Source of the DNA: Spartobacteria bacterium
GTDB taxonomy: Bacteria > Verrucomicrobiota > Verrucomicrobiia > Chthoniobacterales > Chthoniobacteraceae
Assembly (NCBI GenBank): GCA_021324395.1
Contig: JAJPJG010000017.1
Coordinates: 1 to 64,000, forward strand
Reading direction: 5' to 3'
DNA length: 64,000 nt
Part shown: one piece after another, positions 39,401-46,892 of the stretch
Numbering within the stretch: position 1 is the stretch's first letter
Layout: every line of letters starts with the position of its first letter
Position numbers and translations under genes: made by a program
Notes under the pieces: model-generated
What the model was told of the DNA's origin: nothing
Database searches by the model: none
The model's input: the letters and a program-made list of their open reading frames with translations, nothing else

Positions 39401-40122
39401 GGAATTGCCTCGAGCGAAATCCACCCCGGAAGTTTTTTGAAATATTTCGAAATCAGCAGACCGAGTTCCGTCGCGCCCGCGACGAGCCGCGCCTCGGGAA
39501 ATTTCTCCATGAGCGCGAAAAGTTCGCTCAATGTTTTCGGGCGGAAAAAACATTCGCCGTCGTGCTCGATTTGCAGCGGGTCCAAATCGACGCGCGCCTC
39601 GCGAAGCCGCTCTGCAAAAGCATCCGCGCCGTTTTTCGCAAACGCTTCCATCGCCGCCGTGCGGATCGGCCGGTAGCCGGTGCAGCGGCACAAATTCCCC
39701 GCGAGCTGCTCATCGAGCTGCGCATCGGTTTTCAAATCGTCGCGATGAAATCCCTCGAACAGCGACATCACGAAACCGGGCGTGCAGTAGCCGCATTGCG
39801 AACCGAAGTGATCGACCATCGCCTGCTGCACCGGATGCAGCGCGTCGTTTTTCAATCCTTCCACCGTGACGATTTCGCGTCCGGCCATCGCGGGCAGCGG
39901 CACGAGACAACTATTGATCGCGCGAAAACAGGCTCTGCCCTTTGCATCGCGATCAATCATCGCGACCGAGCAGGCACCGCAATCGCCCTCGGCGCACCCT
40001 TCCTTCGAGCCGGTGCGTCCACTGCGCCGCAGCCAGTTCAGCAGCGTGGTGTTTGGAGAGAGGTTTTCCGCGCGAACGAGTTCGCCGTTGAGTCGAAACT
40101 CGATCACGCCGCTCGCTGTCAT
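36466..40122 (-). CDS. xdh: Xanthine dehydrogenase, single fused polypeptide
   Basis: A 1218-residue molybdo-flavoprotein that oxidises hypoxanthine and xanthine to urate. The order is eukaryote-like on one chain: a plant-type [2Fe-2S] domain (Cys43, 48, 51, 72), a second [2Fe-2S] domain (CGYCTPGF and CRCTGYRP), an FAD domain with LVAGATELG, then the molybdopterin domains with GGFGGKET, FRGFGGPQG (substrate Arg) and KAVGEPPLML (catalytic Glu). Most bacteria split this into two or three genes. It is last in the ureide operon: its ATG overlaps the stop of the DUF6986 gene. A maturation factor (XdhC) is not in the window. Confidence 0.95.
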   Translation of the reverse strand: MTASGVIEFRLNGELVRAENLSPNTTLLNWLRRSGRTGSKEGCAEGDCGACSVAMIDRDAKGRACFRAINSCLVPLPAMAGREIVTVEGLKNDALHPVQQAMVDHFGSQCGYCTPGFVMSLFEGFHRDDLKTDAQLDEQLAGNLCRCTGYRPIRTAAMEAFAKNGADAFAERLREARVDLDPLQIEHDGECFFRPKTLSELFALMEKFPEARLVAGATELGLLISKYFKKLPGWISLEAIPELTTLEQTESEWRIGASVNLTMLLDRLGAEFPPIKEMLWWFGSRQIRNRATMGGNLVTASPIGDSAPVLLTYDTKLVLASAKGERTIPLEEFFIAYRKTALQPGEILKTIVLPHGDNGDKARRRFYKVSRRREMDISTVSGCFAIELDSNQIVRRARLAYGGVAPTPVRARNAEQALAGKKWSAETVAEVLPILAKEFTPITDVRGSAEYRAQIVTSLFEKFFRDDFTPQTGQALSFPGAAHERPSPHESGHKHVTGEAIYVDDETNGMLEVWPVCAPHARARILKHDASAARAMPGVHAVLLAEDIPGMNDVGPVKHDEVLLAHDEISYHGQMVALVVGESEAACRDAAAKVLVEYEALTPVLELKEAIAQKAFHCDPHFIRRGDAAGALKNAPLKIAGEFSLGGQNHFYLETQAAWAECGEDGTIFVHSSTQHPSEVQLAIAHVLDLPMNHVVVQIARMGGGFGGKETQAAAPAVLAALAATKTGRRVRVRYNRDQDMMLTGNRHPFLAKFEIGFDESGMLLAAKIDLFADAGWSLDLSRAITDRALFHLDNAYFIPNADFSSVPVKTNLASNTAFRGFGGPQGMLVIEEILDRIARHLDLPPETVRERNLYRGSGETNTTHYGQEIEDNRIQRIWRELQETSGFAARRAEIAQWNSAHPHRKRGIAMTPVKFGISFTTTHLNQAGALVLLYQDGTVQVNHGGTEMGQGVHTNIAMIAAKELGVPLENVRVMATRTDKVPNTSATAASCGTDLNGAAVKNACEKLRARIAPFLNTHPTFLEALRAAYFARVSLSATGFYRTPDIFYDVEKGFGKPFHYFAVGAAVTEVEVDGFTGAMQILRTDILHDIGDAINEGVARGQVEGGFVQGAGWLTVEQLVWNDKGVLLTHSPDTYKIPAVGDTPRVFNVAFLSDATQPGTIHGSKAVGEPPLMLAISVREAIRDAVAAFGKGNREIPLASPATSEAIFKAIKAVAAA

Positions 40123-41459
40123 TTTCTGCGACCGAGGAGGATTTTTAAAAACGAGCGCGTCCGCAATTCGTCGATGGTCAGGCCGGTCGCGAGCGCCTCG
40201 GCTTCGGTGATCGCGCCGCAGCTCATGCCGCGCAGAAAGAAATTCAGCAGCCCCTGCCCGGTCGCCGCGTCGTCAAAAACATCGCCGTGCAACGACGCGA
40301 GCGCGGCTTTTTCGACGAACGCTTTCAGCCGGCTCGATGCGGCTTCGAGGCCGCCCAGGAAAAACGCATACACAGCAGCGTAACGAACGACGAATTGCGC
40401 GGGATGCAAGTCCCAGCCTTGATAAATGCCATTGCGCAGCGAGTGCATCGTGTCTTCGAACGCGAGCCGCCATGCGCCGTGGACTGCATCGCGATTCGCG
40501 CGGAGCTGGTCGGCGCTCAAGTTTTCGCCGCGATGCGGACCGACGGGCAGAATGTTCGTCGCGCCATCGGACAGAAAAATGCCGGTGCCCGCGAGCGATA
40601 CCGCCATCACCTCGCGCGCGAAGTCGCAAACGGGGTGCTGCATTTTCTGGAAGGACGCCGTGATGTTTCGCCCGGCGGTGTAATCATAAACGCCGAAATG
40701 CACGCTGCCGCAGCGGCCCTCGGCGGCGGCGATCAGCGCGGGCAGCGTGAATTTTCCATCGCGGCCGATGATCGCCTGCGGCGTTTCGAGCATCAGCTCG
40801 ACGCGCAGCGCGCCTTGCTCGAGGCCGTTCTTTTTTTCCAAAATCTCGAACAAGCGGACAACCGCCGTGACCTGCTCCGGAATTTGCACTTTCGGGATGG
40901 TGATGACGAAATTCTCCGGCAATTTTCCGCCGGTCTCGGCGAGCAGCGTCGTGACGAAAATATCGAGCGTGCGAATCGCGCGGGCGCGCAAATCTTCGTT
41001 CAGCGGCTTGATGCGAATACCGATGAAAGGCGGCAACGTGCCTGCCGCGAGACCGCGCGAGACCTCGACGGCGCTCGACGCGGCGTGGCCGTCCTCCTCG
41101 GAATCGATGCGATTTCCATAACCGTCCTCGAAGTCCAAACGGAAATCCTCCACCGGCTCAGTGCGCAGTTTTTCAGCGACACGATCGTAAATTTTCTGCG
41201 CGAATTTTTCATCGCCGAATTCCAGGACACGCGCGAGCGTCGCGGCATCGGGCGCATATTCCTGGAGCGAACGCAGCGCAACCGCGCCGAGTTTTTGCGC
41301 GGAGTCGGATTTAAACAAATGTCCGCCGCCGTAAACACTGTGCACAGCCTGCCGGCGATTCGATTCGCCTGGATAATACTGCATGAATGCGCGATTCGCG
41401 CCGCTAAGCGCGGAGATGATTTCGCCGATTTCGCCGGAGTCGAAACTGGTGCGCGTCAT
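40119..41459 (-). CDS. DUF6986 CitE-like aldolase/lyase in the ureide operon
   Basis: A 446-residue protein of the HpcH/HpaI aldolase and citrate-lyase-beta-like TIM-barrel fold. Recognisable parts are RLDFEDGYGNR (acidic metal-site segment), PKVQIPEQVTAV, LMLETPQAI and GVYDYTAG. It corresponds to DUF6986, which is repeatedly found beside purine catabolism genes. The biochemical role is not established here. Since the pathway yields glyoxylate, a lyase or synthase acting on glyoxylate is an attractive inference. The ATG at 41459 overlaps the allE stop, and the stop overlaps the xdh start; the long open frame upstream is inside allE and is not used. Confidence 0.8.
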   Translation of the reverse strand: MTRTSFDSGEIGEIISALSGANRAFMQYYPGESNRRQAVHSVYGGGHLFKSDSAQKLGAVALRSLQEYAPDAATLARVLEFGDEKFAQKIYDRVAEKLRTEPVEDFRLDFEDGYGNRIDSEEDGHAASSAVEVSRGLAAGTLPPFIGIRIKPLNEDLRARAIRTLDIFVTTLLAETGGKLPENFVITIPKVQIPEQVTAVVRLFEILEKKNGLEQGALRVELMLETPQAIIGRDGKFTLPALIAAAEGRCGSVHFGVYDYTAGRNITASFQKMQHPVCDFAREVMAVSLAGTGIFLSDGATNILPVGPHRGENLSADQLRANRDAVHGAWRLAFEDTMHSLRNGIYQGWDLHPAQFVVRYAAVYAFFLGGLEAASSRLKAFVEKAALASLHGDVFDDAATGQGLLNFFLRGMSCGAITEAEALATGLTIDELRTRSFLKILLGRRK

Positions 41460-42187
41460 AACGGGGAACGGTTCACGTCCTTGTAATAAATGTAGCGCGC
41501 CGGCTCGGTGCCAAGCGCGACGAACCATTGCGGACAATACGGCGCCATCCAGATGACGTCGCCCGTTTGCACCGGATTCCAGTCGGCATCGAGCCGGTAA
41601 ACACCTGCGCCCGCGAGCATGAGCAGACCATGCTCCATGATGTGCGTCTCGACAAACGGCAGCGCCGCGCCGGGGTCGTAGGTGAAAATGTTCACCGCCA
41701 TGTCGAACGCGAGCGAGTCGGGCAAAAGCGTTTTCAAGCGCGCGTGCGGATCGCCGAGAAACGGCCTGGCTTCGACCTGCGCTTCGTCGCCGGTGAGAAA
41801 TTCCGGCGCGGCGGTGTTCGCGAGCGATTCGTAGCGTTTTTGAAAAATGAGCAGCCGCGTGTTTTTCGCCGCGGATCGAAATTCGTAATCGCTTCCCGGC
41901 GGAAGATACGCAAAGCCTCCAGCGCCGAGCTGTCGCTTGTTTACTGCGCATTTTCCCTCGATGACGAATGCGAAAATTTCGCTCTCGCCCGTTGCGCCTT
42001 CGCCGCGTCCGTTACGGTCGAGCGCGATCAGCGTCTGGACGAAATTCGCGCCGAGGCCTTGCGAGATCAGCACGAAAGGCGTGCAGTTCGTCCAGCCCGG
42101 CAGCACGCTCGGGACAAAACCGGCGGGCGTAAAAAGTGCGTAGCGTTCCTTGACGACGTTGCGGGAGGTTCCGAGCGGATGATTCAT
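41456..42187 (-). CDS. allE: (S)-ureidoglycine aminohydrolase
   Basis: A 243-residue bicupin that releases ammonia from (S)-ureidoglycine to give (S)-ureidoglycolate. The first cupin has GESEIFAFVIEGKCAV and the second has ETHIMEHGLLMLAGAGVY, with the metal-binding His/Glu set there. The end AGTEPARYIYYKDVNRSP-like region (in the last 20 residues) is typical of the family. The ATG at 42187 overlaps the allB stop and begins with MNHPLGTSR, so the longer frame is rejected. It prevents non-stereospecific breakdown of ureidoglycine in the allantoin route. Confidence 0.92.
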   Translation of the reverse strand: MNHPLGTSRNVVKERYALFTPAGFVPSVLPGWTNCTPFVLISQGLGANFVQTLIALDRNGRGEGATGESEIFAFVIEGKCAVNKRQLGAGGFAYLPPGSDYEFRSAAKNTRLLIFQKRYESLANTAAPEFLTGDEAQVEARPFLGDPHARLKTLLPDSLAFDMAVNIFTYDPGAALPFVETHIMEHGLLMLAGAGVYRLDADWNPVQTGDVIWMAPYCPQWFVALGTEPARYIYYKDVNRSPL

Positions 42188-43494
42188 GAATGCGGGGTGA
42201 TCAGTTGTCCAAAGGGACGCGAGCAAACACTACCATCGCGGTAAATCGTTTGTCCGCGCAAAATCGTGCGCACCACAAGCCCGCGCAATTTGCGGCCCAC
42301 ATACGGACTGTGCTTGTGGCAATAAAGCAGTGCATCGGTCGTGACGGTTTGCACGGCCTTTAAATCAGCGAGCACGCAATCCGCGTCCGCGCCAATCGCA
42401 ATCGCACCTTTGCGCGGCGCGATGCGAAAACGCTGCGCGACATTTTTTGCGAGGACGCGCGTCAGTAAATCCAAATCGTAACTGGCATCGATCAACAGCG
42501 GCAGCAAATGCTGACAACCGGAGATGCCGCCCCAGACTTTGAAAAAATTCGCGTTCTCTTTCATCGACCACGGCGATGGCGAATGATCCGAGCCGATCGT
42601 GTCGATAGTGCCGCTTCGCACTTTTTCGATCAGCTGCTGACGTTCAGCTTCGCTGCGCAAAGGCGGCGCGCATTTCGCAACCGCGCCGAGCCGCGCCATG
42701 TCGGCATCGGTGAGAACGAGATAATGCGGACACGTTTCGCATGTCACGTCGACACCGCGTGTCCGCGCTTCCGCGATGAGCGCAACACCGCTCGCGCAAC
42801 TCACGTGAACGATGTGCAACGCGCAGCCGGTTTCCACCGCAAGATCAATCGCCTCGCGAATCGCCTCCAGCTCCGCGCGGATCGGACGCGAATCGAGATA
42901 ATCGCGCACGTTGGTTTTTCCTTCCGCGATGCATTTTGCGGAAAGATCGCGCGTGATTTCCTCGGACTCCGCGTGCAGCGCGACGATCAATCCGCACGCA
43001 GTCGCGCGCTTCATTCCTTCGCGCAAGGTTTGCAAATCAACGGACGAAAAATCGTCGATACCACTGTTCGACATGAACGCTTTCAGCCCGATGACTCCAC
43101 GTTTTTTGAGCACTTCGATTTCATCGAGATTTCCCGGCACGATGCCACCCCACAGCGCGAAATCGACGAACGACTGCGCTTCGGCAGCGGCACGTTTTTC
43201 ATCGAAGCTCGCGCCATCGATCGTTGGCGGATGCGCGTTGAGCGGCATATCGAAAAACGTCGTCGTGCCTGCTGCAGCGCATGCGCGTGAGCCGGTGGCG
43301 ATTCCCTCCCACTCGGCGCGGCCCGGCTCGTTGAAATGCACGTGCGCATCGATCACGCCGGGGAAAACACGCAGCCCGCTGGCGTCGATTTCTTCTCGCG
43401 CGGAGCCGCGCTCAAAGGCCGCGAATTTCCCGCCGGCGATTCCGATTTCCGAAAACGGCTGCGCGCCGCGAATGAGCAGATCGAAATCAGCCAC
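42184..43494 (-). CDS. allB: Allantoinase
   Basis: A 436-residue cyclic amidohydrolase that opens allantoin to allantoate. Metal ligands follow the dihydroorotase/allantoinase order: HVHFNEPGR (two His), GLKAFMSNSG (the carboxylated Lys), ALHAESEE, LHIVHVS, and the late Asp in GSDHSPS. A GTG is used as start (minus strand, ending at 43494), giving [10 protein letters not shown]. It overlaps the upstream allC gene by eight bases and the downstream allE by four, evidence of tight translational coupling. Confidence 0.95.
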   Translation of the reverse strand: MADFDLLIRGAQPFSEIGIAGGKFAAFERGSAREEIDASGLRVFPGVIDAHVHFNEPGRAEWEGIATGSRACAAAGTTTFFDMPLNAHPPTIDGASFDEKRAAAEAQSFVDFALWGGIVPGNLDEIEVLKKRGVIGLKAFMSNSGIDDFSSVDLQTLREGMKRATACGLIVALHAESEEITRDLSAKCIAEGKTNVRDYLDSRPIRAELEAIREAIDLAVETGCALHIVHVSCASGVALIAEARTRGVDVTCETCPHYLVLTDADMARLGAVAKCAPPLRSEAERQQLIEKVRSGTIDTIGSDHSPSPWSMKENANFFKVWGGISGCQHLLPLLIDASYDLDLLTRVLAKNVAQRFRIAPRKGAIAIGADADCVLADLKAVQTVTTDALLYCHKHSPYVGRKLRGLVVRTILRGQTIYRDGSVCSRPFGQLITPHS

Positions 43495-44653
43495 AACACT
43501 CCTTTACAAAATCCGTCAACACGGCAATCGCCTTCGCCACATTGCGCTCCGAGACGGATTCGTCCGGATGATGACTGATGCCGCCTTTGCATCGCACAAA
43601 CAGCATCGCGACCGGACAAATCGCGGACATCGCCGCCGCGTCGTGACCCGCACCGCTAGGTAACGAGATGACTTCGCGTTCATGGCGCGCGACGATTTTT
43701 TCGAGAATCTTTCGCGCCTGCGGATCGCAAGCGACCGATGCGGTTTCCTGCAAAATCGTCCAGCGCACGCGCACGCCGCGACGTTTTGCGATTTGATCCG
43801 CTTTTATTTTTAATGCGCGACACGCCGCGATGCGCCGCGAATCATTCGCGTGGCGCACGTCGAGGCTCAGCGTTGCGAGCGCGGGGATCACATTGCTCGC
43901 GCCCGGCTCGACGTCGATTTGTCCGACGGTCGCAATCACGCCGGATTTTTCCGCAGCGAGAATCAACTCCGCCGCCGCGCAAAGCGCATCGCGGCGTAAA
44001 TTCATCGGCGTCGTTCCCGCGTGTCCGGCACGGCCTTCGAACTCGACGCGAATGCGCGATTGGCCCGCGATCGCAGTCACCACGCCGACCGCGAGCTTGC
44101 GCGCTTCCAGCACCGGCCCTTGCTCGATGTGCACCTCGGCGTAACCGAGCAGATCGCGACGACTGCGCCGCGCGCGCTCGATTCCTTTTTCTGCGATCAC
44201 AGCGAGATCGCGCTTCGTCAGCGTGCCGGCCATCGCGCGACTGCCGAGGTAAGTCGTTTGGTAACGCACGCCTTCCTCGTCCGAGAAACCGACGATCTCG
44301 AGATGAAATGGCAGCTCGATTTTTTGCGCGCGCAAATTTTCCACGCATGCAATTCCGGCGAGCACGCCAAGCGGCCCGTCGTATTTTCCGGCGTTGCGAA
44401 CGGTGTCGAGATGCGAGCCGATGATCAACGTTTTCGCGTGCGGGTTTTTCGATTCGACGCGGCCGATCAAGTTGAACGCAGCATCCTCGCGCACACTCAT
44501 TCCTGCGGCACGCATCCATTCACCGGCGAGCGCATTCGCGCGCTGCATCGCCGGCGAATGAAACGTCCGCGTAAGCTGCCCCGCCTCGTCGCTGATCGCG
44601 CCGAGCTCGTCGCAGCGGCGCATTAACTCCCGCGATAAGTGCTGTAGGCCCAT
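43487..44653 (-). CDS. allC: Allantoate amidohydrolase
   Basis: A 388-residue M20-family metal-dependent amidohydrolase that converts allantoate to ureidoglycine, CO2 and ammonia. Di-metal-site motifs are [21 protein letters not shown] and HIEQGPVLE, the last typical of the carbamoylase/AllC branch. The start MGLQHL at 44653 is preferred; an ATG three codons earlier is also possible. It overlaps the HIU hydrolase gene by 31 bp and the allB start, consistent with co-translation. A second, more distant M20 gene lies divergently at 45498. Confidence 0.9.
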   Translation of the reverse strand: MGLQHLSRELMRRCDELGAISDEAGQLTRTFHSPAMQRANALAGEWMRAAGMSVREDAAFNLIGRVESKNPHAKTLIIGSHLDTVRNAGKYDGPLGVLAGIACVENLRAQKIELPFHLEIVGFSDEEGVRYQTTYLGSRAMAGTLTKRDLAVIAEKGIERARRSRRDLLGYAEVHIEQGPVLEARKLAVGVVTAIAGQSRIRVEFEGRAGHAGTTPMNLRRDALCAAAELILAAEKSGVIATVGQIDVEPGASNVIPALATLSLDVRHANDSRRIAACRALKIKADQIAKRRGVRVRWTILQETASVACDPQARKILEKIVARHEREVISLPSGAGHDAAAMSAICPVAMLFVRCKGGISHHPDESVSERNVAKAIAVLTDFVKECCG

Positions 44654-44952
44654 GGCGAACAAAGCAGCGGCACGTGATAACTCGCGGCTGCATCGGAAAT
44701 CGTGAAGCGAACCGGCACGCGATCAAGAAATGCGCGTTCGCCGAAATAATCGCCGACGAAAAAAACGAGCTCGTAATGACCCGCGCGCATTTGCTCCGCG
44801 CCCAGCATCGGCCCGTCAGTGCGCCCGTCGGAATTTGTGACCACGCTTTTGATCAGCTCGTTTGTGTCGAGCGAACGCAGCTCGATTTTCATTCCCGCGG
44901 CGGGACATCCCTTGACGGTGTCGAGAACGTGCGTGCTGAGTTTCGGGCTCAT
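44623..44952 (-). CDS. hiuH: 5-hydroxyisourate hydrolase (transthyretin-like)
   Basis: A 109-residue enzyme that hydrolyses 5-hydroxyisourate to OHCU. It has the transthyretin-related signatures [14 protein letters not shown] at the N-terminus, GRTDGP in the middle, and the diagnostic C-terminal YRGS that separates the enzyme from transthyretin. There is no export signal, so it works in the cytoplasm. Its ATG overlaps the OHCU decarboxylase stop by four bases. Confidence 0.95.
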   Translation of the reverse strand: MSPKLSTHVLDTVKGCPAAGMKIELRSLDTNELIKSVVTNSDGRTDGPMLGAEQMRAGHYELVFFVGDYFGERAFLDRVPVRFTISDAAASYHVPLLCSPWAYSTYRGS

Positions 44953-45455
44953 TGGATCAAGTCGTTTAATCGGAGTTCAGCGATTTTAAAAATTTCGGCA
45001 AGCGCTGTTTCGATCTCCTGCGCGGGCGCGTTTTTCAAGCGCTCGGGAAACGCGCGCAGGATCGCTTCCTTTTTATTGAGCCGCGCACAGATCACGAATG
45101 GAAAACCGAAGCGCGCTTTGTATTTGCGATTGTAGAGATCGAACTGCGCGACTTCCTCCGGCGACAAATTCGTCAGCCCGGCGGCGGTCTGCTCGCCTTG
45201 CGATTCAGCGGTCAACACAACGCGCCCGACCAAATCGGGATGCGCTCGAATCAGCGCGAGTTTTTCGTCCTCCGATGCGTCGCGAACCGTCTCGCAGAGC
45301 GCTTCGTGCAATTGTTTTACACTTTGAAAAGGACGACGCGGCCACGTGCGTTCCGCGATCCACGGCGAGTGCTCGAAGACCGGACCGATGACGCGCGTAA
45401 ATTCGTCGCGACTCATCGCGTTGATTTGCGAAAGCGCATGCGGCACGCTGCACAT
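44949..45455 (-). CDS. uraD: OHCU decarboxylase
   Basis: A 168-residue all-helical enzyme that decarboxylates OHCU to (S)-allantoin, preventing racemic spontaneous decay. The catalytic His is in [17 protein letters not shown] and [12 protein letters not shown] are further family motifs. [14 protein letters not shown] at 45455 is the chosen start; the frame extends far upstream but that part lies inside the opposite-strand hydrolase gene and is not conserved. As the first gene of the minus-strand catabolic run it likely follows the promoter in the 42-bp gap before the divergent gene. Confidence 0.93.
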   Translation of the reverse strand: MCSVPHALSQINAMSRDEFTRVIGPVFEHSPWIAERTWPRRPFQSVKQLHEALCETVRDASEDEKLALIRAHPDLVGRVVLTAESQGEQTAAGLTNLSPEEVAQFDLYNRKYKARFGFPFVICARLNKKEAILRAFPERLKNAPAQEIETALAEIFKIAELRLNDLIQ

Positions 45456-45497
45456 TAGCTTTGCGGCGAACCGAACCGCCACGCTAAAAATAACGCG
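45456..45497. promoter_or_regulatory. Divergent promoter gap between uraD operon and M20 hydrolase
   Basis: Only 42 bp separate the two start codons of genes working in one pathway, so promoters and any operator must lie in or overlap it. No clear -35/-10 pair or palindrome is visible. Confidence 0.4.
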
Positions 45498-46733
45498 ATG
45501 CTCAACCCCCGGCGCACGATCGACGAACTCAAGGAACTCCGCGAATTGACCGGCGATGAAAACGGCGCGCAGCGCGTCGCGTTCACGCCGACGTGGGCAA
45601 AGGCGCGCGAGTGGATGCGAAAAAAACTCGAGGCGATTCCCGCGGAAATCGAGCGCGACGAGGCGGGCAATGTCTGGGCGACCGTGCACGGCGAATCGAA
45701 GCGCGCGCTGCTGATCGGCGGGCACATTGATTCCGTGCCGAACGGCGGCTGGCTCGACGGCTGTCTCAACGTGCTCGCGGGCGTCGAGGTGCTGCGCCGC
45801 ATTTCCGCGCAATACAACGGCAAACCGCCGATCACCGTTCGCGTCATCGATTGGGCCGACGAGGAAGGCGCGCGTTTTGGCAAAAGCCTTTTCGGCTCGT
45901 CAGCGTGCTCGGGCAATCTCGACATGGACGAAGCGCGCGGGCTCGTCGACAAGCAAGGCGTTAAACTTCCGGATGCGCTGCGCGAGCACGGCATCGATTT
46001 TGAAAACGTGAAAGCGTGTGGCAAACAACTCGCCAACGCCGCCGCGTATCTCGAGCTTCACATCGAGCAAGGCCCGGTGCTGCTCGATCTCGATCTGCCG
46101 CTCGGCGCGGTGCTCGGCACGTTCGGCCTGGAGCGCCATGCGATCACATTTCGCGGGCAGGCCGCACATTCCGGCAGCACGCCGATGAATCGCCGCCGCG
46201 ACGCATTTCTCGCGGCTGCAAAGATGAGCCCGGAGATTTACAAAATCGCTGAGCGCAGCAACGGCGGAGTCTGCACCATCGGCTCATGCATCACGAAACC
46301 GGGCATCGTCACCAGCGTCGTCGAGGAATGCACGATTACACTCGACCAGCGCCATCTCGATGCCGCCGCGCTGGCGCAGATGCTCGGCGAAGCGCAAAGC
46401 GCCAGCGAGCGATTCGCGCGCGAAGGCGACGTCGAAGTCTCCTGGGAGCGGCTCTGGAATATCGCGCCCGTGCTTTTCAATCCCGACCTCATCGAGATGT
46501 GCGATGCCGCGATCAAGGAAACATGCGGCGTCTCGCACCGGCTGCCGAGCGGCCCGCTGCACGACGCGGCGGAAGTCGCGCGCGCCGGCGTGCCGACCGT
46601 CATGATGTTCACACAAAGCCTGCACGGCATCAGCCACAACAAAATCGAGGACACAAAGGAAGAGCACCTCGCGATGGCCGTCATCGCGCTCGACAAACTC
46701 GCCGACCAAACCATCCGCTGGATCATGCGCTAG
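45498..46733 (+). CDS. M20-family N-carbamoyl/ureido amidohydrolase
   Basis: A 411-residue di-metal hydrolase, a paralogue of allC. Motifs are GGHIDSVPNGGWLDGCLNV, DWADEEGARFG and LHIEQGPVL. Members include N-carbamoyl-L-amino acid hydrolase, beta-ureidopropionase, allantoate amidohydrolase and ureidoglycolate amidohydrolase. The operon reaches ureidoglycolate through AllE and has no AllA or other enzyme for the last step, so ureidoglycolate amidohydrolase is the best contextual guess. It is divergent from uraD with 42 bp between starts and no other gene on its strand. Confidence 0.8.
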   Translation: MLNPRRTIDELKELRELTGDENGAQRVAFTPTWAKAREWMRKKLEAIPAEIERDEAGNVWATVHGESKRALLIGGHIDSVPNGGWLDGCLNVLAGVEVLRRISAQYNGKPPITVRVIDWADEEGARFGKSLFGSSACSGNLDMDEARGLVDKQGVKLPDALREHGIDFENVKACGKQLANAAAYLELHIEQGPVLLDLDLPLGAVLGTFGLERHAITFRGQAAHSGSTPMNRRRDAFLAAAKMSPEIYKIAERSNGGVCTIGSCITKPGIVTSVVEECTITLDQRHLDAAALAQMLGEAQSASERFAREGDVEVSWERLWNIAPVLFNPDLIEMCDAAIKETCGVSHRLPSGPLHDAAEVARAGVPTVMMFTQSLHGISHNKIEDTKEEHLAMAVIALDKLADQTIRWIMR

Positions 46734-46892
46734 CTCGGCTGCGCCTTAGATCGCGGTCGCGAAAGGCCGGGGCGCCGGGAGGTAAAAATCTGTCGAGGTT
46801 TAAGGAAAGATCGAATTAAGCCCACTCAGCGCAGAGCAACTCCGCTGCATGAGCACCATCTTTACCCCTCTTCCTGCAAATCGGTTTATCGC

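Noticed and set aside
40287-41486. 399-codon plus-strand frame opposite DUF6986
   Set aside because: Composition of an antisense frame; the real gene is tied into the operon by overlapping stops and starts.
41460-41951. N-terminal extension of the DUF6986 protein
   Set aside because: It lies within allE in another frame; the ATG at 41459 makes the operon-type overlap.
45456-45812. Long N-terminal extension of uraD
   Set aside because: It runs antisense through the M20 hydrolase gene and the OHCU decarboxylase fold starts at 45455.
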